A DNA stretch of 64,000 bases from Pseudomonas taiwanensis DSM 21245 (GCF_000425785.1 NZ_AUEC01000014.1:62001-126000); one strand, 5' to 3'. Positions 54,701-63,128 are shown, counted from the stretch's first letter. Numbers and translations: made by a program. The notes: generated by a model not told the origin, from the sequence alone.

Positions 54701-55579
54701 TCAGCCGAGCAAACGCTGCAGATCCACCGCACCTTCGGTCATCGGCGGGCACCAGTAGTAGCCGCCAGTGAGCGGGCGACTGAAACGATACAATGCATCG
54801 ATGACACCGTCCTCGAGACCGCTCATGCGGCGCAGCTGCACCTCGAAAGCATCGAACGAGCGGCCCAAGGCCACGAAAGCCAGACCCGCACCACGCGAGT
54901 CGGTCCAGGACACTGAACGGCGGACCATGAAGGCCTCTGGCTCGAAGCTTTCCTGGGCGGTGCGCTTGACGTGGGCCGATTCCGGAGCGTCTTCGAGCTC
55001 TTCATTGTCGCTCAGGCGGCGACCGATGATGTCGTCCTGTTCAGGCTGGGGCAGCGACTTGAAGTAGTTCAGGTCATGCTTCCACAGCTGGAAAGCGGCG
55101 AAACTGGAGCCGCTCAGGCCAACGTGGTCGCCAGCGACGATGGCCGCCTCGACCGCCGCTTCGTCCCGCGGGTTCTCGGTACCGTCTTCATAACCTGTGA
55201 GGTCATGGCCTGCGCGGTGCAGGAAACCGTCGACACTGTCCACCAGGCGCAGGGCCGGGCTCAGCGATTGTTCAAGCTGCTGGGCGCGCAGGAACAGATC
55301 GCCGCGCTCTTCACCCCGCAGCCACAGCCACAAGGCATGCTGGGTACTTGGGTTCTCGACCACCGCGTCCAGCAGCGGAAACGGCCGCAGCCCTTCGATG
55401 TCGCGAGCCAGCGCTTTGGCCAGCGGTGCGCCAATACCCAGGATCAGGCTGCGTCCATCGACCTGTGGTTGCAGGGCATCGAGAACGGAGGGCAACGCCT
55501 CGAGCGATTCGATGGCGAAAAACAGGTGACGGGCGTGGGCTGGCACCGGCGTGGCAAGCAGACCTTGCTGATACGGCAT
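54701..55579 (-). CDS. Dye-decolorizing (DyP-type) heme peroxidase, YfeX-like
   Basis: 292 residues, the length of the short class (P/B type). The GxxDG motif is GYEDGTENPRDE with the distal Asp, and the heme-iron His lies in PESAHVKRTAQ. RRSVSWTD and LAFVALGRSFDAFEVQL complete the ferredoxin-like repeats. No signal peptide. These enzymes oxidise phenols, dyes or porphyrinogens with H2O2, and YfeX has been linked to porphyrinogen oxidation. No encapsulin gene follows. Monocistronic. Confidence 0.9.
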   Translation of the reverse strand: MPYQQGLLATPVPAHARHLFFAIESLEALPSVLDALQPQVDGRSLILGIGAPLAKALARDIEGLRPFPLLDAVVENPSTQHALWLWLRGEERGDLFLRAQQLEQSLSPALRLVDSVDGFLHRAGHDLTGYEDGTENPRDEAAVEAAIVAGDHVGLSGSSFAAFQLWKHDLNYFKSLPQPEQDDIIGRRLSDNEELEDAPESAHVKRTAQESFEPEAFMVRRSVSWTDSRGAGLAFVALGRSFDAFEVQLRRMSGLEDGVIDALYRFSRPLTGGYYWCPPMTEGAVDLQRLLG

Positions 55580-55607
55580 GTCAGGCTAATCCTTGGCAAA
55601 AGCCCGA

Positions 55608-55847
55608 ATGCTACTGCGCCCGCGGCCTCACCGCAACGCGGCAAGCGGCCGCTGCATATTCGGCCAGTACTTCTCGACGCGAATCGCCGGCGCTCCCAAA
55701 GAGGCCATCAAGCGCATCGTCCAGGCGTTGGTGCCAGCAAAGTTCGAGGCCAGCCGAGATGTGCGGGTAGACCCGGCCGCATTCACCGAACTGCTCGACC
55801 TGGCCGAGCGTATCGGGGGCCTCTTGCTGCCGGACGCCCTGGGCTGA
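55608..55847 (+). CDS. Possible small hypothetical protein
   Basis: 79 residues from the ATG at 55608 (a TTG at 55593 is possible). The C-terminal half (KRIVQALVPAKFEASRDVRVDPAAFTELLDLAERIGGLLLPDALG) has Pseudomonas-like codon bias and helix-forming sequence, whereas the N-terminal part looks non-native (RPRPHRNAASGRC). It may be a small gene, a fragment, or a start misread. I do not recognise it. It precedes the BASS transporter gene by about 100 bases. Confidence 0.35.
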   Translation: MLLRPRPHRNAASGRCIFGQYFSTRIAGAPKEAIKRIVQALVPAKFEASRDVRVDPAAFTELLDLAERIGGLLLPDALG

Positions 55848-55950
55848 AGCGGGTGCAGTAACAAAAGGTTACCAAGCACTGGCATTGTGCGATTAGCGAG
55901 TCAGTTAAGCCGACCTACACTCCTCGGATCATGCGCCCGAGAACCCGCCG

Positions 55951-56850
55951 ATGACCGCCTCTCCCCTGTTGACCGCTGTCCTCCCCCTGGCCTTGGGCAT
56001 CATCATGCTCGGCCTTGGGCTGTCGCTGACCTTGGCAGACTTCGCCCGCGTGGTGAAGTACCCCAAGCCCGTGGTGGTTGGCCTGACGTGCCAGATTCTG
56101 CTGCTGCCACTGGTCTGTTTCCTGATCGCTAACGGCTTTGGCCTCGAGTCGGCGCTGGCAGTGGGCTTGATGTTGTTGGCCGCGTCCCCGGGTGGGACCA
56201 CGGCCAACCTGTTCAGTCACCTCGCTCATGGCGATGTCGCGCTGAACATCACATTGACAGCAGTGAACTCGCTGATCGCCATTCTGACCATGCCGCTGCT
56301 AGTGAACCTGTCGTTGGCCTGGTTCATGGCTTCTGAGCAAGCCATCCCGCTGCAGTTCGCCAAGGTCTTGCAGGTATTCGCGATCGTGCTGCTACCGGTC
56401 GGCCTCGGCATGTTGATTCGCCACTGGGCACCGCGCTTTGCCACTCGCATGGAAAGACCGATGAAGCTGATCGCTGCGTTGTTCCTGGCCTTCACCATCG
56501 TCCTGGCACTGGCCAAGGATTGGCAGACCGTCGTGGAGTATGCCCCCGTCGTCGGCCTGGCGGCCTTACTGTTCAACTTGCTGAGCCTGGCTGTCGGTTA
56601 TTGGGTGCCTCGGCTGTTGAACATTCCCAAGCGCCAGGCTATCGCCATCGGCATGGAAATCGGTATTCACAATGGAACACTGGCCATTGCGCTGGCGCTA
56701 AGCCCGTCACTGCTCAACAACGCGACCATGGCCGTACCGGCAGCGCTCTACAGCTTGCTGATGTTCTTCACCGCAGCAGGCTTCGGTTGGTGGGTCAGCC
56801 GCGGGCATGGTGCGGCGGCACCTGCGCCCAAGGGCGAAACGGCCAATTGA
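55951..56850 (+). CDS. Bile acid:sodium symporter-family (BASS) transporter
   Basis: 299 residues with about ten hydrophobic segments. Two repeats of five helices; LPLALGIIMLGLGLSLTLADF and MLLAASPGGTTANLFSHLAHGDVALNITLTAVNSLIAILTMPLL are characteristic, with the crossover regions of the BASS fold (ASPGGTTAN and EIGIHNGTLAIALAL). Such proteins carry organic anions such as pyruvate, pantoate, bile acids or amino-acid derivatives with sodium. The substrate is unknown. Confidence 0.9.
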   Translation: MTASPLLTAVLPLALGIIMLGLGLSLTLADFARVVKYPKPVVVGLTCQILLLPLVCFLIANGFGLESALAVGLMLLAASPGGTTANLFSHLAHGDVALNITLTAVNSLIAILTMPLLVNLSLAWFMASEQAIPLQFAKVLQVFAIVLLPVGLGMLIRHWAPRFATRMERPMKLIAALFLAFTIVLALAKDWQTVVEYAPVVGLAALLFNLLSLAVGYWVPRLLNIPKRQAIAIGMEIGIHNGTLAIALALSPSLLNNATMAVPAALYSLLMFFTAAGFGWWVSRGHGAAAPAPKGETAN

Positions 56851-56851
56851 T

Positions 56852-57319
56852 TCACGGCCGTTTACGGCGCTGCTGCAACTGCCTTTTCAGTTTGCTCAGG
56901 GGTGGTGCGTAGAAGAAACCGAACGAAACGCAGCCTTCGCGCCCCTTGATCGCATGGTGCAGGCGGTGCGCGCGGTGCAAACGCTTCAGGTAACGATTGA
57001 CCGGTTGCGGTTTACGGGGCCAGTGCCGGTGGAAGAAACCATCGTGGGCCAGCACGTACAGCAATCCGTAACCGCCCACGCCACCGCCCACCCACTGCAG
57101 CGGCGCGTAGCCTGACTTGCCCAACGCCACCAGCGTGGCAGCGATCAATCCCAAGGCCAGCAGGTACAGGTCGTTGGTTTCAAGCATGCCCAGGTGCGGT
57201 TCATGGTGCGAGCGATGCAGCCACCAGCCCCAGCCATGCATGATGTACTTGTGAGCCAGCGTACCGACGCCCTCCATGGCCACCAGGGTGCCGAACAGCA
57301 CGGCAAGATTGAACAGCAT
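56852..57319 (-). CDS. crtZ: CrtZ-like beta-carotene hydroxylase
   Basis: 155 residues from the ATG at 57319; upstream in-frame sequence lacks coding character. Close to bacterial CrtZ: the His motifs HKYIMHG (H-x4-H), HRSHHEPHLG (H-x2-H-H), HDGFFH and HRAHRLHH are all present, together with KGREGCVSFGFFYAPPLSKL at the end. CrtZ is an integral-membrane non-heme diiron enzyme adding 3-OH groups to beta-carotene. No other carotenoid gene is visible in this window, so the natural substrate is unclear. The neighbours are a BASS transporter and an MgtC gene. Confidence 0.85.
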   Translation of the reverse strand: MLFNLAVLFGTLVAMEGVGTLAHKYIMHGWGWWLHRSHHEPHLGMLETNDLYLLALGLIAATLVALGKSGYAPLQWVGGGVGGYGLLYVLAHDGFFHRHWPRKPQPVNRYLKRLHRAHRLHHAIKGREGCVSFGFFYAPPLSKLKRQLQQRRKRP

Positions 57320-57736
57320 GTCAAGGTCCGGGCGATGGAAAACGGATGGCCAAGGGTACCGGCTGCCACCGTTTTTTTCCACGAAACTGTCAGGTTTACG
57401 CGTTGTTTGTAGCCGTTTTCCTGATGAAGCCATTGTCATGTTTTTAGCCTTGACCGCCCTGGTGTCGCGGCGTATGGTCCGCGTCGCACTTTTGCATTCC
57501 TGAACAGGAGTCCTGCATTGGACAGTAGCCCCAGTCGTTTGCGACAGGCCCACCCGGCGAGCTAGTCCGGCAGATTCCTGCCACTGTCTCGCCATTGGCA
57601 AGGCAGTGGAATGCTCCTTCTTCAAGGCCAATTCCTCCCTCTTGTACCACCACCGGTGGTCCTGCGCATTTCTGGTTTTTCAACCGCGCCGTATGGTGGC
57701 GCTCGCATGGGCATTTGCCCATCGAAGAGGTTTGCT
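57320..57736. other. 417-base spacer with several hairpins upstream of mgtC-like gene
   Basis: No coding sequence recognised. Three stem-loops precede the mgtC-like gene on the plus strand: CCACTG...CAGTGG near 57583, the palindrome ACCACCGGTGGT near 57647, and ATGGGCA-TT-TGCCCAT at about 57707-57722, just before the ribosome-binding region. They could form a structured leader; I cannot assign a known riboswitch. Confidence 0.45.
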
Positions 57737-58450
57737 ATGGATTGGAAAGTCTTTCTGCTGCGCGTCAGCACTGCCCTTCTGCTCGGTGCACTGATCGGCG
57801 CCGAGCGTCAACTACGTCAACGCATGACCGGCCTGCGCACCAATGCGCTGGTCAGTACCGGCGCCTGTTTGTTCGTGCTGATGACCCAGGCGGTACCCGG
57901 CATGGCCCCCAACGATGCCTCGCGTATCGCGGCCTATGTGGTCTCGGGCATTGGATTCCTGGGGGGCGGCGTCATCATGCGTGATGGTTTCAACGTGCGT
58001 GGCCTCAATACCGCCGCCACCCTTTGGTGTACTGCCGCTATCGGTGTGCTGTGCAGCCTGGGCCTGCTGCTGGAGGCAAGCTTGGGCAGCCTGGTGGTGT
58101 TGTGCGCGAACATTTTGCTGCGTGATATCGCCCAGCGCCTGGATCAGCAACAGGTCGTGCCTGCCAGTGAAGTCGAACAGCATTTCGAAGTGCGCATCGT
58201 TTGCCGAGCCGAGGACGAAATCCAGGTACGCAGCCTGATGCTGCATAGCCTTGCTGACCCTGGCCTGCGCTTGCAGTCGCTGCACAGCGAAGACCTGGCC
58301 GACCCGAAGCGCCTGGAGGTTCGCGCCGAACTGCTGGGTAACCCGCAAGCGGCTGGGCAGCTTGAGCGCCTGGTCAGTCGGGTCAGCCTGGAAAAGGGCG
58401 TCAGTGCCGTGCGCTGGCAAATACAGCCGCAGGCACTGGCGGCTGACTGA
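57737..58450 (+). CDS. MgtC/SapB-family membrane protein
   Basis: 237 residues from the ATG at 57737. MDWKVFLLRVSTALLLGALIGAERQLRQRMTGLRTNALVSTGACLFVLMTQAV is the MgtC start; YVVSGIGFLGGGVIMRDGFNVRGLNTAATLWCTAAIGVLCSLG gives further helices. The last 100 residues form a soluble ACT-like domain. MgtC supports growth in low magnesium and inhibits the F1Fo ATP synthase in pathogens; a role in Mg2+ or osmotic stress is likely here. The leader shows hairpins; Mg2+ control through them is inference. Confidence 0.87.
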   Translation: MDWKVFLLRVSTALLLGALIGAERQLRQRMTGLRTNALVSTGACLFVLMTQAVPGMAPNDASRIAAYVVSGIGFLGGGVIMRDGFNVRGLNTAATLWCTAAIGVLCSLGLLLEASLGSLVVLCANILLRDIAQRLDQQQVVPASEVEQHFEVRIVCRAEDEIQVRSLMLHSLADPGLRLQSLHSEDLADPKRLEVRAELLGNPQAAGQLERLVSRVSLEKGVSAVRWQIQPQALAAD

Positions 58451-58465
58451 ACCGGTCAAGGCGCG

Positions 58466-59443
58466 TCAAGCGCCTGGGCGCTTACTGTGGGGCTGCGCCC
58501 TGCCCTTGAGCTGTAGCTGGCACGCCTCGAGCGCTTGATCGCGCTGCTTAAGCTCATCGTTCAGTCGCTGTAGTTCCCGTACCTGGTCAGCGCAAGTACC
58601 GCGCTTGGCTTCCAGCTGCTGAGTCTGGCTTTGCAGCTGACGCCGCATTTCATCGCTCGCCCCCTGCGCTTGCGCCAGGATCGTCCGCAGCCCCTGGATC
58701 TGGGCGTCGCGCTGCTCCAGCACGCTGTCCAGAACCTCGCGTTCACGGGTTGACTGTCGCTGCTCGGCGAGCATGCGCTCATTGTCCCGGTGCAGCCGGG
58801 TCAGTTCGTCTTGCTTGAACATCAAGCCTTGCTGCAACTGGCGCACTTGCGCCTGCAGCTGTTTCAGCTGCGCTTCATGGCGGCGCTGCTCTTGCTCTAG
58901 CGCATCGCGGGCGTGACGATGCTTTTCCTCCAATGAAAGAATCTGTTCGTCCTTGTCGGCGAGGCGCACCTTCAATTCGCCAAGCGACTGGCTGAGGCTT
59001 GCGTTGCGCAGCTGTTCGGTCTGCAGGGTACGTTGCGTGGTGCCGAGCGTTTCCGACGCCGCCTCCAATGCCTGGGTTTGAACCTGCAGCTGTTGATGGG
59101 TCGCAGCCAATGCCTGCTGGGCGAGCTGAAAACGGGCTTCAAGTTGCTCACGCTGCTGGCTGAATGCAACTTCGGCCGCCTCGATGCGCAGGTCGGCCTC
59201 CTGCTGCAATTGCCTGGCTAGTTGCTCCACCAAACGTCCCAGTGGCTCGCTTAGCGCCGCCGTGCCCTTTGGTGTGGCCGGCTGAAGGCTCTCTAGCTCC
59301 TTGAGATAACGATGGATGGTGGTCTTGGACCCGGTATTCCCGAGCTCGATACGTACCGCATCGATACTGGGATGTTCGCCACGGGCTAGCAACGCTTGCC
59401 GTGCCTGTTGCACCACCTCTTTATTTATTCCGACCCGGGCCAT
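58466..59443 (-). CDS. KfrA-like DNA-binding coiled-coil protein
   Basis: 325 residues. The N-terminal 60 residues (VNKEVVQQARQALLARGEHPSIDAVRIELGNTGSKTTIHRYLKELE-like) match the KfrA_N DNA-binding domain of plasmid and chromosomal proteins. The remainder is a long coiled coil from about residue 75 to 310, rich in Gln, Glu, Leu and Arg. KfrA of IncP plasmids is an autorepressor that binds its own promoter and can associate with the partition complex. A CATAGTA-TG-TACTATG dyad lies just upstream, as expected. No plasmid or prophage genes are nearby. Confidence 0.87.
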   Translation of the reverse strand: MARVGINKEVVQQARQALLARGEHPSIDAVRIELGNTGSKTTIHRYLKELESLQPATPKGTAALSEPLGRLVEQLARQLQQEADLRIEAAEVAFSQQREQLEARFQLAQQALAATHQQLQVQTQALEAASETLGTTQRTLQTEQLRNASLSQSLGELKVRLADKDEQILSLEEKHRHARDALEQEQRRHEAQLKQLQAQVRQLQQGLMFKQDELTRLHRDNERMLAEQRQSTREREVLDSVLEQRDAQIQGLRTILAQAQGASDEMRRQLQSQTQQLEAKRGTCADQVRELQRLNDELKQRDQALEACQLQLKGRAQPHSKRPGA

Positions 59444-59465
59444 CGCCGCTCCTGATATTTCGTAC

Positions 59466-59481
59466 CATAGTATGTACTATG
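59466..59481. promoter_or_regulatory. Dyad operator upstream of kfrA-like gene
   Basis: CATAGTA-TG-TACTATG, perfect arms of 7 bases, 23 bases before the start codon at 59443 and flanked by CGTAC on one side and ACGTACG on the other. Likely the autorepression site of the KfrA-like protein. Confidence 0.6.
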
Positions 59482-59566
59482 TATTTACGTACGAATTTTC
59501 CCTTTGTTCCAAGGCAATTTCAAGGTTTCCCTCGCAAGCCCGCCGGGTCGATTCTCGCTGCACGAT

Positions 59567-60085
59567 CTAGCCTTTTCGCTTGAATGCCTCGCGCCGGGCT
59601 GCCCGCTCGTGGGCGAACTCCTCACTCACGTGGGCTTCGAGATCATCACGCGTCACCGGCGCGCCGCAGTGCGGACAAATGCTCGCAAGGCCCACGTCAT
59701 GCCCGCATGCCCTGTGCACCATACGTACCGCCACCGCCTCCCCCTCGCCTTTGCACCAGCGCTCTCCCCAGGCACGCAAGGCATAGATCACCGGGTAGAA
59801 CGCCTGGCCCTTGGCGGTCAGGTGGTAGCCGTGTCGCCGGGGCTTGTCACTGTATGGACGGCGTTCGACCAGACCGTCGGCCTCCAGCGCCTTGAGCCGG
59901 GTAGTCAGCATTTGCGGGGTTGCCTGGGTCTGGATCTGGATATCCTCGAAGCGCGTCGCGCCCATGTACAGCTCCCGCAATACCAAGAGCGTCCATTTGT
60001 CGCCTACCTGCTCCACTGATCGGCTCACTGGGCATAGCGTGGATGAGGCATCGGCTGGCCGTTGTGTCACAACGTTTCTCTCCAT
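59567..60085 (-). CDS. HxlR-family transcriptional regulator
   Basis: 172 residues from the ATG at 60085; longer in-frame readings are rejected because they cross the operator. The HxlR wHTH covers residues 15-110: CPVSRSVEQVGDKWTLLVLRELYMGATRFEDIQIQTQATPQMLTTRLKALEADGLVERRPYSDKPRRHGYHLTAKGQ. The C-terminal part has CxxC pairs (CGHDVG, ICPHCGAPV) that may bind a metal or sense redox. It is divergent from a cysteine hydrolase gene and two similar dyads lie between, so it probably represses both its own gene and the hydrolase-MFS unit. Confidence 0.88.
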   Translation of the reverse strand: MERNVVTQRPADASSTLCPVSRSVEQVGDKWTLLVLRELYMGATRFEDIQIQTQATPQMLTTRLKALEADGLVERRPYSDKPRRHGYHLTAKGQAFYPVIYALRAWGERWCKGEGEAVAVRMVHRACGHDVGLASICPHCGAPVTRDDLEAHVSEEFAHERAARREAFKRKG

Positions 60086-60089
60086 AGTC

Positions 60090-60106
60090 ACTTTGATTTT
60101 CAAAGT
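60090..60106. promoter_or_regulatory. HxlR operator, copy 1
   Basis: ACTTTGA-TTT-TCAAAGT is a perfect 7-base dyad that starts 5 bases upstream of the HxlR start codon. It is repeated as ACTATGA-TTT-TCATAG at 60168-60183. Confidence 0.65.
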
Positions 60107-60162
60107 AACACGGCAACCAGCCTTTGGCCCACCTAAAGAAACGGCTAGAACCACCGAAACCA

Positions 60163-60191
60163 TTGACACTATGATTTTCATAGCTGATATT
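60163..60191 (+). promoter_or_regulatory. Hydrolase promoter with HxlR operator, copy 2
   Basis: TTGACA (60163-60168), a 17-base spacer and GATATT (60186-60191) form a sigma70-type promoter. CTATGA-TTT-TCATAG (60169-60183) fills almost the whole spacer, which fits repression by the divergent HxlR protein. Confidence 0.7.
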
Positions 60192-60218
60192 CGGCACACC
60201 TATCCCGGAGCCTCCCCC

Positions 60219-60845
60219 ATGACCGACACCGCCTACCCCCTGTCACGCACCGGCCTATTGCTGGTCGATCCTTACAACGACTTCCTTTCCGAAGGCGGCA
60301 AGCTGTTCCCGCTACTCAAGGACGTCGCCGAGCACGTGCACCTGCTCGACAACCTGCGCAGCACCGTTGCCAGCGCGCGCGCCAACGGCGTGCAGGTGTT
60401 CTATGTGCCCCACCGCCGCTGGCAGCCCGGCGACTACGATAACTGGAGCCATCCGAACCCGACCCAGCGCCTGGTGCAGCAGCGCAAAACCTTCGCCAAG
60501 GGCACCTGGGGCGGCGAATGGCACCCGGACTTCATCCCCCAAACAGGCGATATCATTGTCCATGAGCATTGGGGCCAGAGCGGCTTCGCCAACACCGATC
60601 TGGACTTCCAGCTCAAGCAGCAAGGCATCACTCACGTGATCGTGGTCGGGTTGCTCGCCAACACCTGTATCGAATCGACGGCACGCTTCGCCATGGAACT
60701 GGGTTACCACGTCACATTGGTGCGTGATGCCACCGCCGCCTTCACGCCGGAAATGATGCACGCCGCCCACACGCTCAATGGCCCGACCTTCGCTCACAGC
60801 ATCGCCACCACCGCCGAACTGGCGCAGTCGCTGGCCGAACGTTGA
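60219..60845 (+). CDS. Isochorismatase-family cysteine hydrolase
   Basis: 208 residues from the ATG at 60219. Catalytic Asp17 in LLLVDPYNDF and nucleophile Cys150 in VGLLANTCIESTARFAMELGYHVTLV. The usual Lys position reads V-H-E-H-W, so it is not standard. Substrates of such proteins vary (isochorismate, amides, ureides). Controlled by the HxlR dyads and followed 4 bases later by an MFS gene, so it could detoxify a compound that the exporter also handles. Confidence 0.87.
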   Translation: MTDTAYPLSRTGLLLVDPYNDFLSEGGKLFPLLKDVAEHVHLLDNLRSTVASARANGVQVFYVPHRRWQPGDYDNWSHPNPTQRLVQQRKTFAKGTWGGEWHPDFIPQTGDIIVHEHWGQSGFANTDLDFQLKQQGITHVIVVGLLANTCIESTARFAMELGYHVTLVRDATAAFTPEMMHAAHTLNGPTFAHSIATTAELAQSLAER

Positions 60846-60849
60846 GTAC

Positions 60850-62028
60850 ATGCCCGTGAGTGAACCTTCCGGCCGCTTGGTGGCGGTGATGGCGGCAAGC
60901 TGCGCGCTGGCCGTGTCCGCGCTCTACTACCACCAGCCCCTGCTGGCACAGATGGCAGCAAGCTTCGGGCTGACGGCGACACACGCCAGCGCCATCGCCA
61001 CGCTGACGCAACTCGGCTACGCCCTGGGCCTGTTATTGATCGTGCCGCTGGCCGACGCGCGTCAACCGCGCCAGCTCGCCTCGGTGGCGATCATCGCCAA
61101 CCTGGTGGCCTTGCTTGCCTGTGCCTGGGCCCCCAGCTTCGCCATGTTGTGTGCGGCGAGCTTCGCCGTGGGCATGACCGCGATCAGCGCGCAGTTGATC
61201 ATTCCCACCGTCGCCGGCGCGGCATCGGCGGCAAGCCGCGCACGGGTGGTCGGCAGCTTGCTGGGTGGGCTGTCCAGTGGCCTGCTGCTGGCGCGCACGG
61301 TGGGTGGCCTGCTCGGCGCCAAGGCGGGCTGGCAGGCGGTGTTCTTGATGGCGGCAGTGGCCGACCTGGGCTTGCTATGGATCGTCGCCCGCCAGCTACC
61401 GCTCAACCCGAGCCTGGGTTCGATTGGCTACACACATCTGCTGCGTTCTCTGGCCACGCTGCTGCGCGAAGAGCCAGTGCTGCGCCTGTGCGCGGCCAGC
61501 GGGTTCCTGATGTTCGCCGCGTTCAGCGCGCTGTGGGCATCGCTGGCCTCGCTACTGAGCCAGCAGCCCTACAGCTTCGGCCCAGCCACCGTTGGCCTGC
61601 TGAGCCTGGTGGCGCTGCTCGGTATATTCGCTTCGCCACACATCGGCGCGCTGGCGGACCGCATCGGCACGCAGCGTACGGTGATGACAGGCGTGTCAGC
61701 GCTGGTCATCGGGTTCAGTCTGGTCGCCTTTGCCGACCACAGCCTGACCGCGCTGCTGGCCGGAATGGCACTGCTCGACCTGGGCAATCGTGCGGGTTTG
61801 GTGGCCAACCAGGCGCGGGTCTATGCGTTGCGCGCTGAAGCGCGCAGCCGGCTGAACACGGTGTTCATGAGCACCTACTTCCTCGGCGGGGCGACCGGTG
61901 CGGCGCTAGGCAGCTACGGTGCGCACCAGGCCGGATGGGCGGGCCTGGCGGCGGTGGGTGGCGCGCTGGCCGTGGCGGCCGGGCTGCTCGGAGCACTCGC
62001 GCCTGGGGCTGAAGGGCAGCGACGCTAG
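60850..62028 (+). CDS. MFS transporter, probable drug or sugar-efflux type
   Basis: 392 residues from the ATG at 60850. Twelve hydrophobic segments; FGLTATHASAIATLTQLGYALGLLLIVPLADA and GALADRIGTQRTVM are typical of DHA1/YdhP-like efflux pumps. It starts 4 bases after the hydrolase stop and is probably cotranscribed from the HxlR-controlled promoter. Substrate unknown. Confidence 0.87.
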   Translation: MPVSEPSGRLVAVMAASCALAVSALYYHQPLLAQMAASFGLTATHASAIATLTQLGYALGLLLIVPLADARQPRQLASVAIIANLVALLACAWAPSFAMLCAASFAVGMTAISAQLIIPTVAGAASAASRARVVGSLLGGLSSGLLLARTVGGLLGAKAGWQAVFLMAAVADLGLLWIVARQLPLNPSLGSIGYTHLLRSLATLLREEPVLRLCAASGFLMFAAFSALWASLASLLSQQPYSFGPATVGLLSLVALLGIFASPHIGALADRIGTQRTVMTGVSALVIGFSLVAFADHSLTALLAGMALLDLGNRAGLVANQARVYALRAEARSRLNTVFMSTYFLGGATGAALGSYGAHQAGWAGLAAVGGALAVAAGLLGALAPGAEGQRR

Positions 62029-62122
62029 CACGCACGTCGATGGCGTGCAGCTCAGGGCTGCCCCCTTCGCATCATCGGTCCCATCCCTGCATCGACCACG
62101 AAAGTCGCGGGCGCCAAGCCTA

Positions 62123-63028
62123 TCAGCTGAGCTGCGCCTTCAGCCAGGCGGCAAGCGCTTGTGCCTCTGGGCGGCGCTCCTGGCCGTGTCGCACGCATAC
62201 CGACAAAGCGTCCTGCAGCACGACGGTCTCGGCGAATGGCGCAACCAGTTCCCCCCGCGCGAGCATCCCCTCTGCGGTGCGTCGCCAGCCCATGGCCAGC
62301 CCGTGTCCGGCAACAGCGGCCTGGAGCATCAACGAGTAGTTATCGAAGCTCAACGACTTGCCGCCGCTTGGCAACTCAAGGCCATGGGCCGCCATCCAGG
62401 TGTCCCATTCCAATTCGTATTGCGGCACTGTCTGGTGCAGCAGCAGGGTGCAGCGCTGCACCTGGTCAAGCGTCAGCGCATCGCTGCCCATGCGCGCCAG
62501 ATAGCTGGGGCTGCAGACAGGGAACACTTCATCGCTGGCGCTGAACAGCAGCGGATGCGCCCCTCGGTCCCGACAGCTGCTCTGCATCGCCACGTCGAAA
62601 TAGCCCTCGTACTCGGCCAATGGCCGCAGCAACGTCGCGACCTTGAGTTCGATCTCCGGGAATTGTTGGTGAAAGCTCGATAGTCGAGGCATCAGCCAGT
62701 GGAATGCTTCGCACATCTGACACAGCAGCACCACTTGGTTGGTTCCGGCAACGCCGCGCAGCCGGTCGGCCTCGTTGGCAAGCCCAGCCAATGCATTACC
62801 CAGGATATAGGCAAGACTGCGCCCCGACTCGGTCAGGTACACGCCGCGGTTACGCCGCTCGAACAGCGCGACACCAAGGTCTGCCTCAAGCGCGCGAATC
62901 TGCCGGCTGACCGCTGCCTGGGTGATATGCAGCTCCTGGGCCGCACGCGATACGCTGCCGAGCCGGGCGGTTGCCTCGAACGGCAGCAGCGAGGCCAGTG
63001 GGGGGAGTGACTTGCCGAGCCTATTCAT
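62123..63028 (-). CDS. LysR-family transcriptional regulator (GcvA-like)
   Basis: 301 residues. LPPLASLLPFEATARLGSVSRAAQELHITQAAVSRQIRALEADLGVALFERRNRGVYLTESGRSL is the standard HTH of the GcvA/AmpR type LysR branch. The effector-binding domain follows (VVLLCQMCEAFHWLMPRLSSFHQQFPEIELKV). It is divergent from the EamA transporter gene and probably regulates it. Converges on the MFS gene. Confidence 0.9.
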   Translation of the reverse strand: MNRLGKSLPPLASLLPFEATARLGSVSRAAQELHITQAAVSRQIRALEADLGVALFERRNRGVYLTESGRSLAYILGNALAGLANEADRLRGVAGTNQVVLLCQMCEAFHWLMPRLSSFHQQFPEIELKVATLLRPLAEYEGYFDVAMQSSCRDRGAHPLLFSASDEVFPVCSPSYLARMGSDALTLDQVQRCTLLLHQTVPQYELEWDTWMAAHGLELPSGGKSLSFDNYSLMLQAAVAGHGLAMGWRRTAEGMLARGELVAPFAETVVLQDALSVCVRHGQERRPEAQALAAWLKAQLS

Positions 63029-63128
63029 GACTTCAGGTTAACCCTCTGGACCGAAAGATCATTTGTAGCACAGCCTGCGCGCCCGCAGCATGGGCACAGC
63101 CCACCACCGCCCCCGGCCAGGAGCCAAC

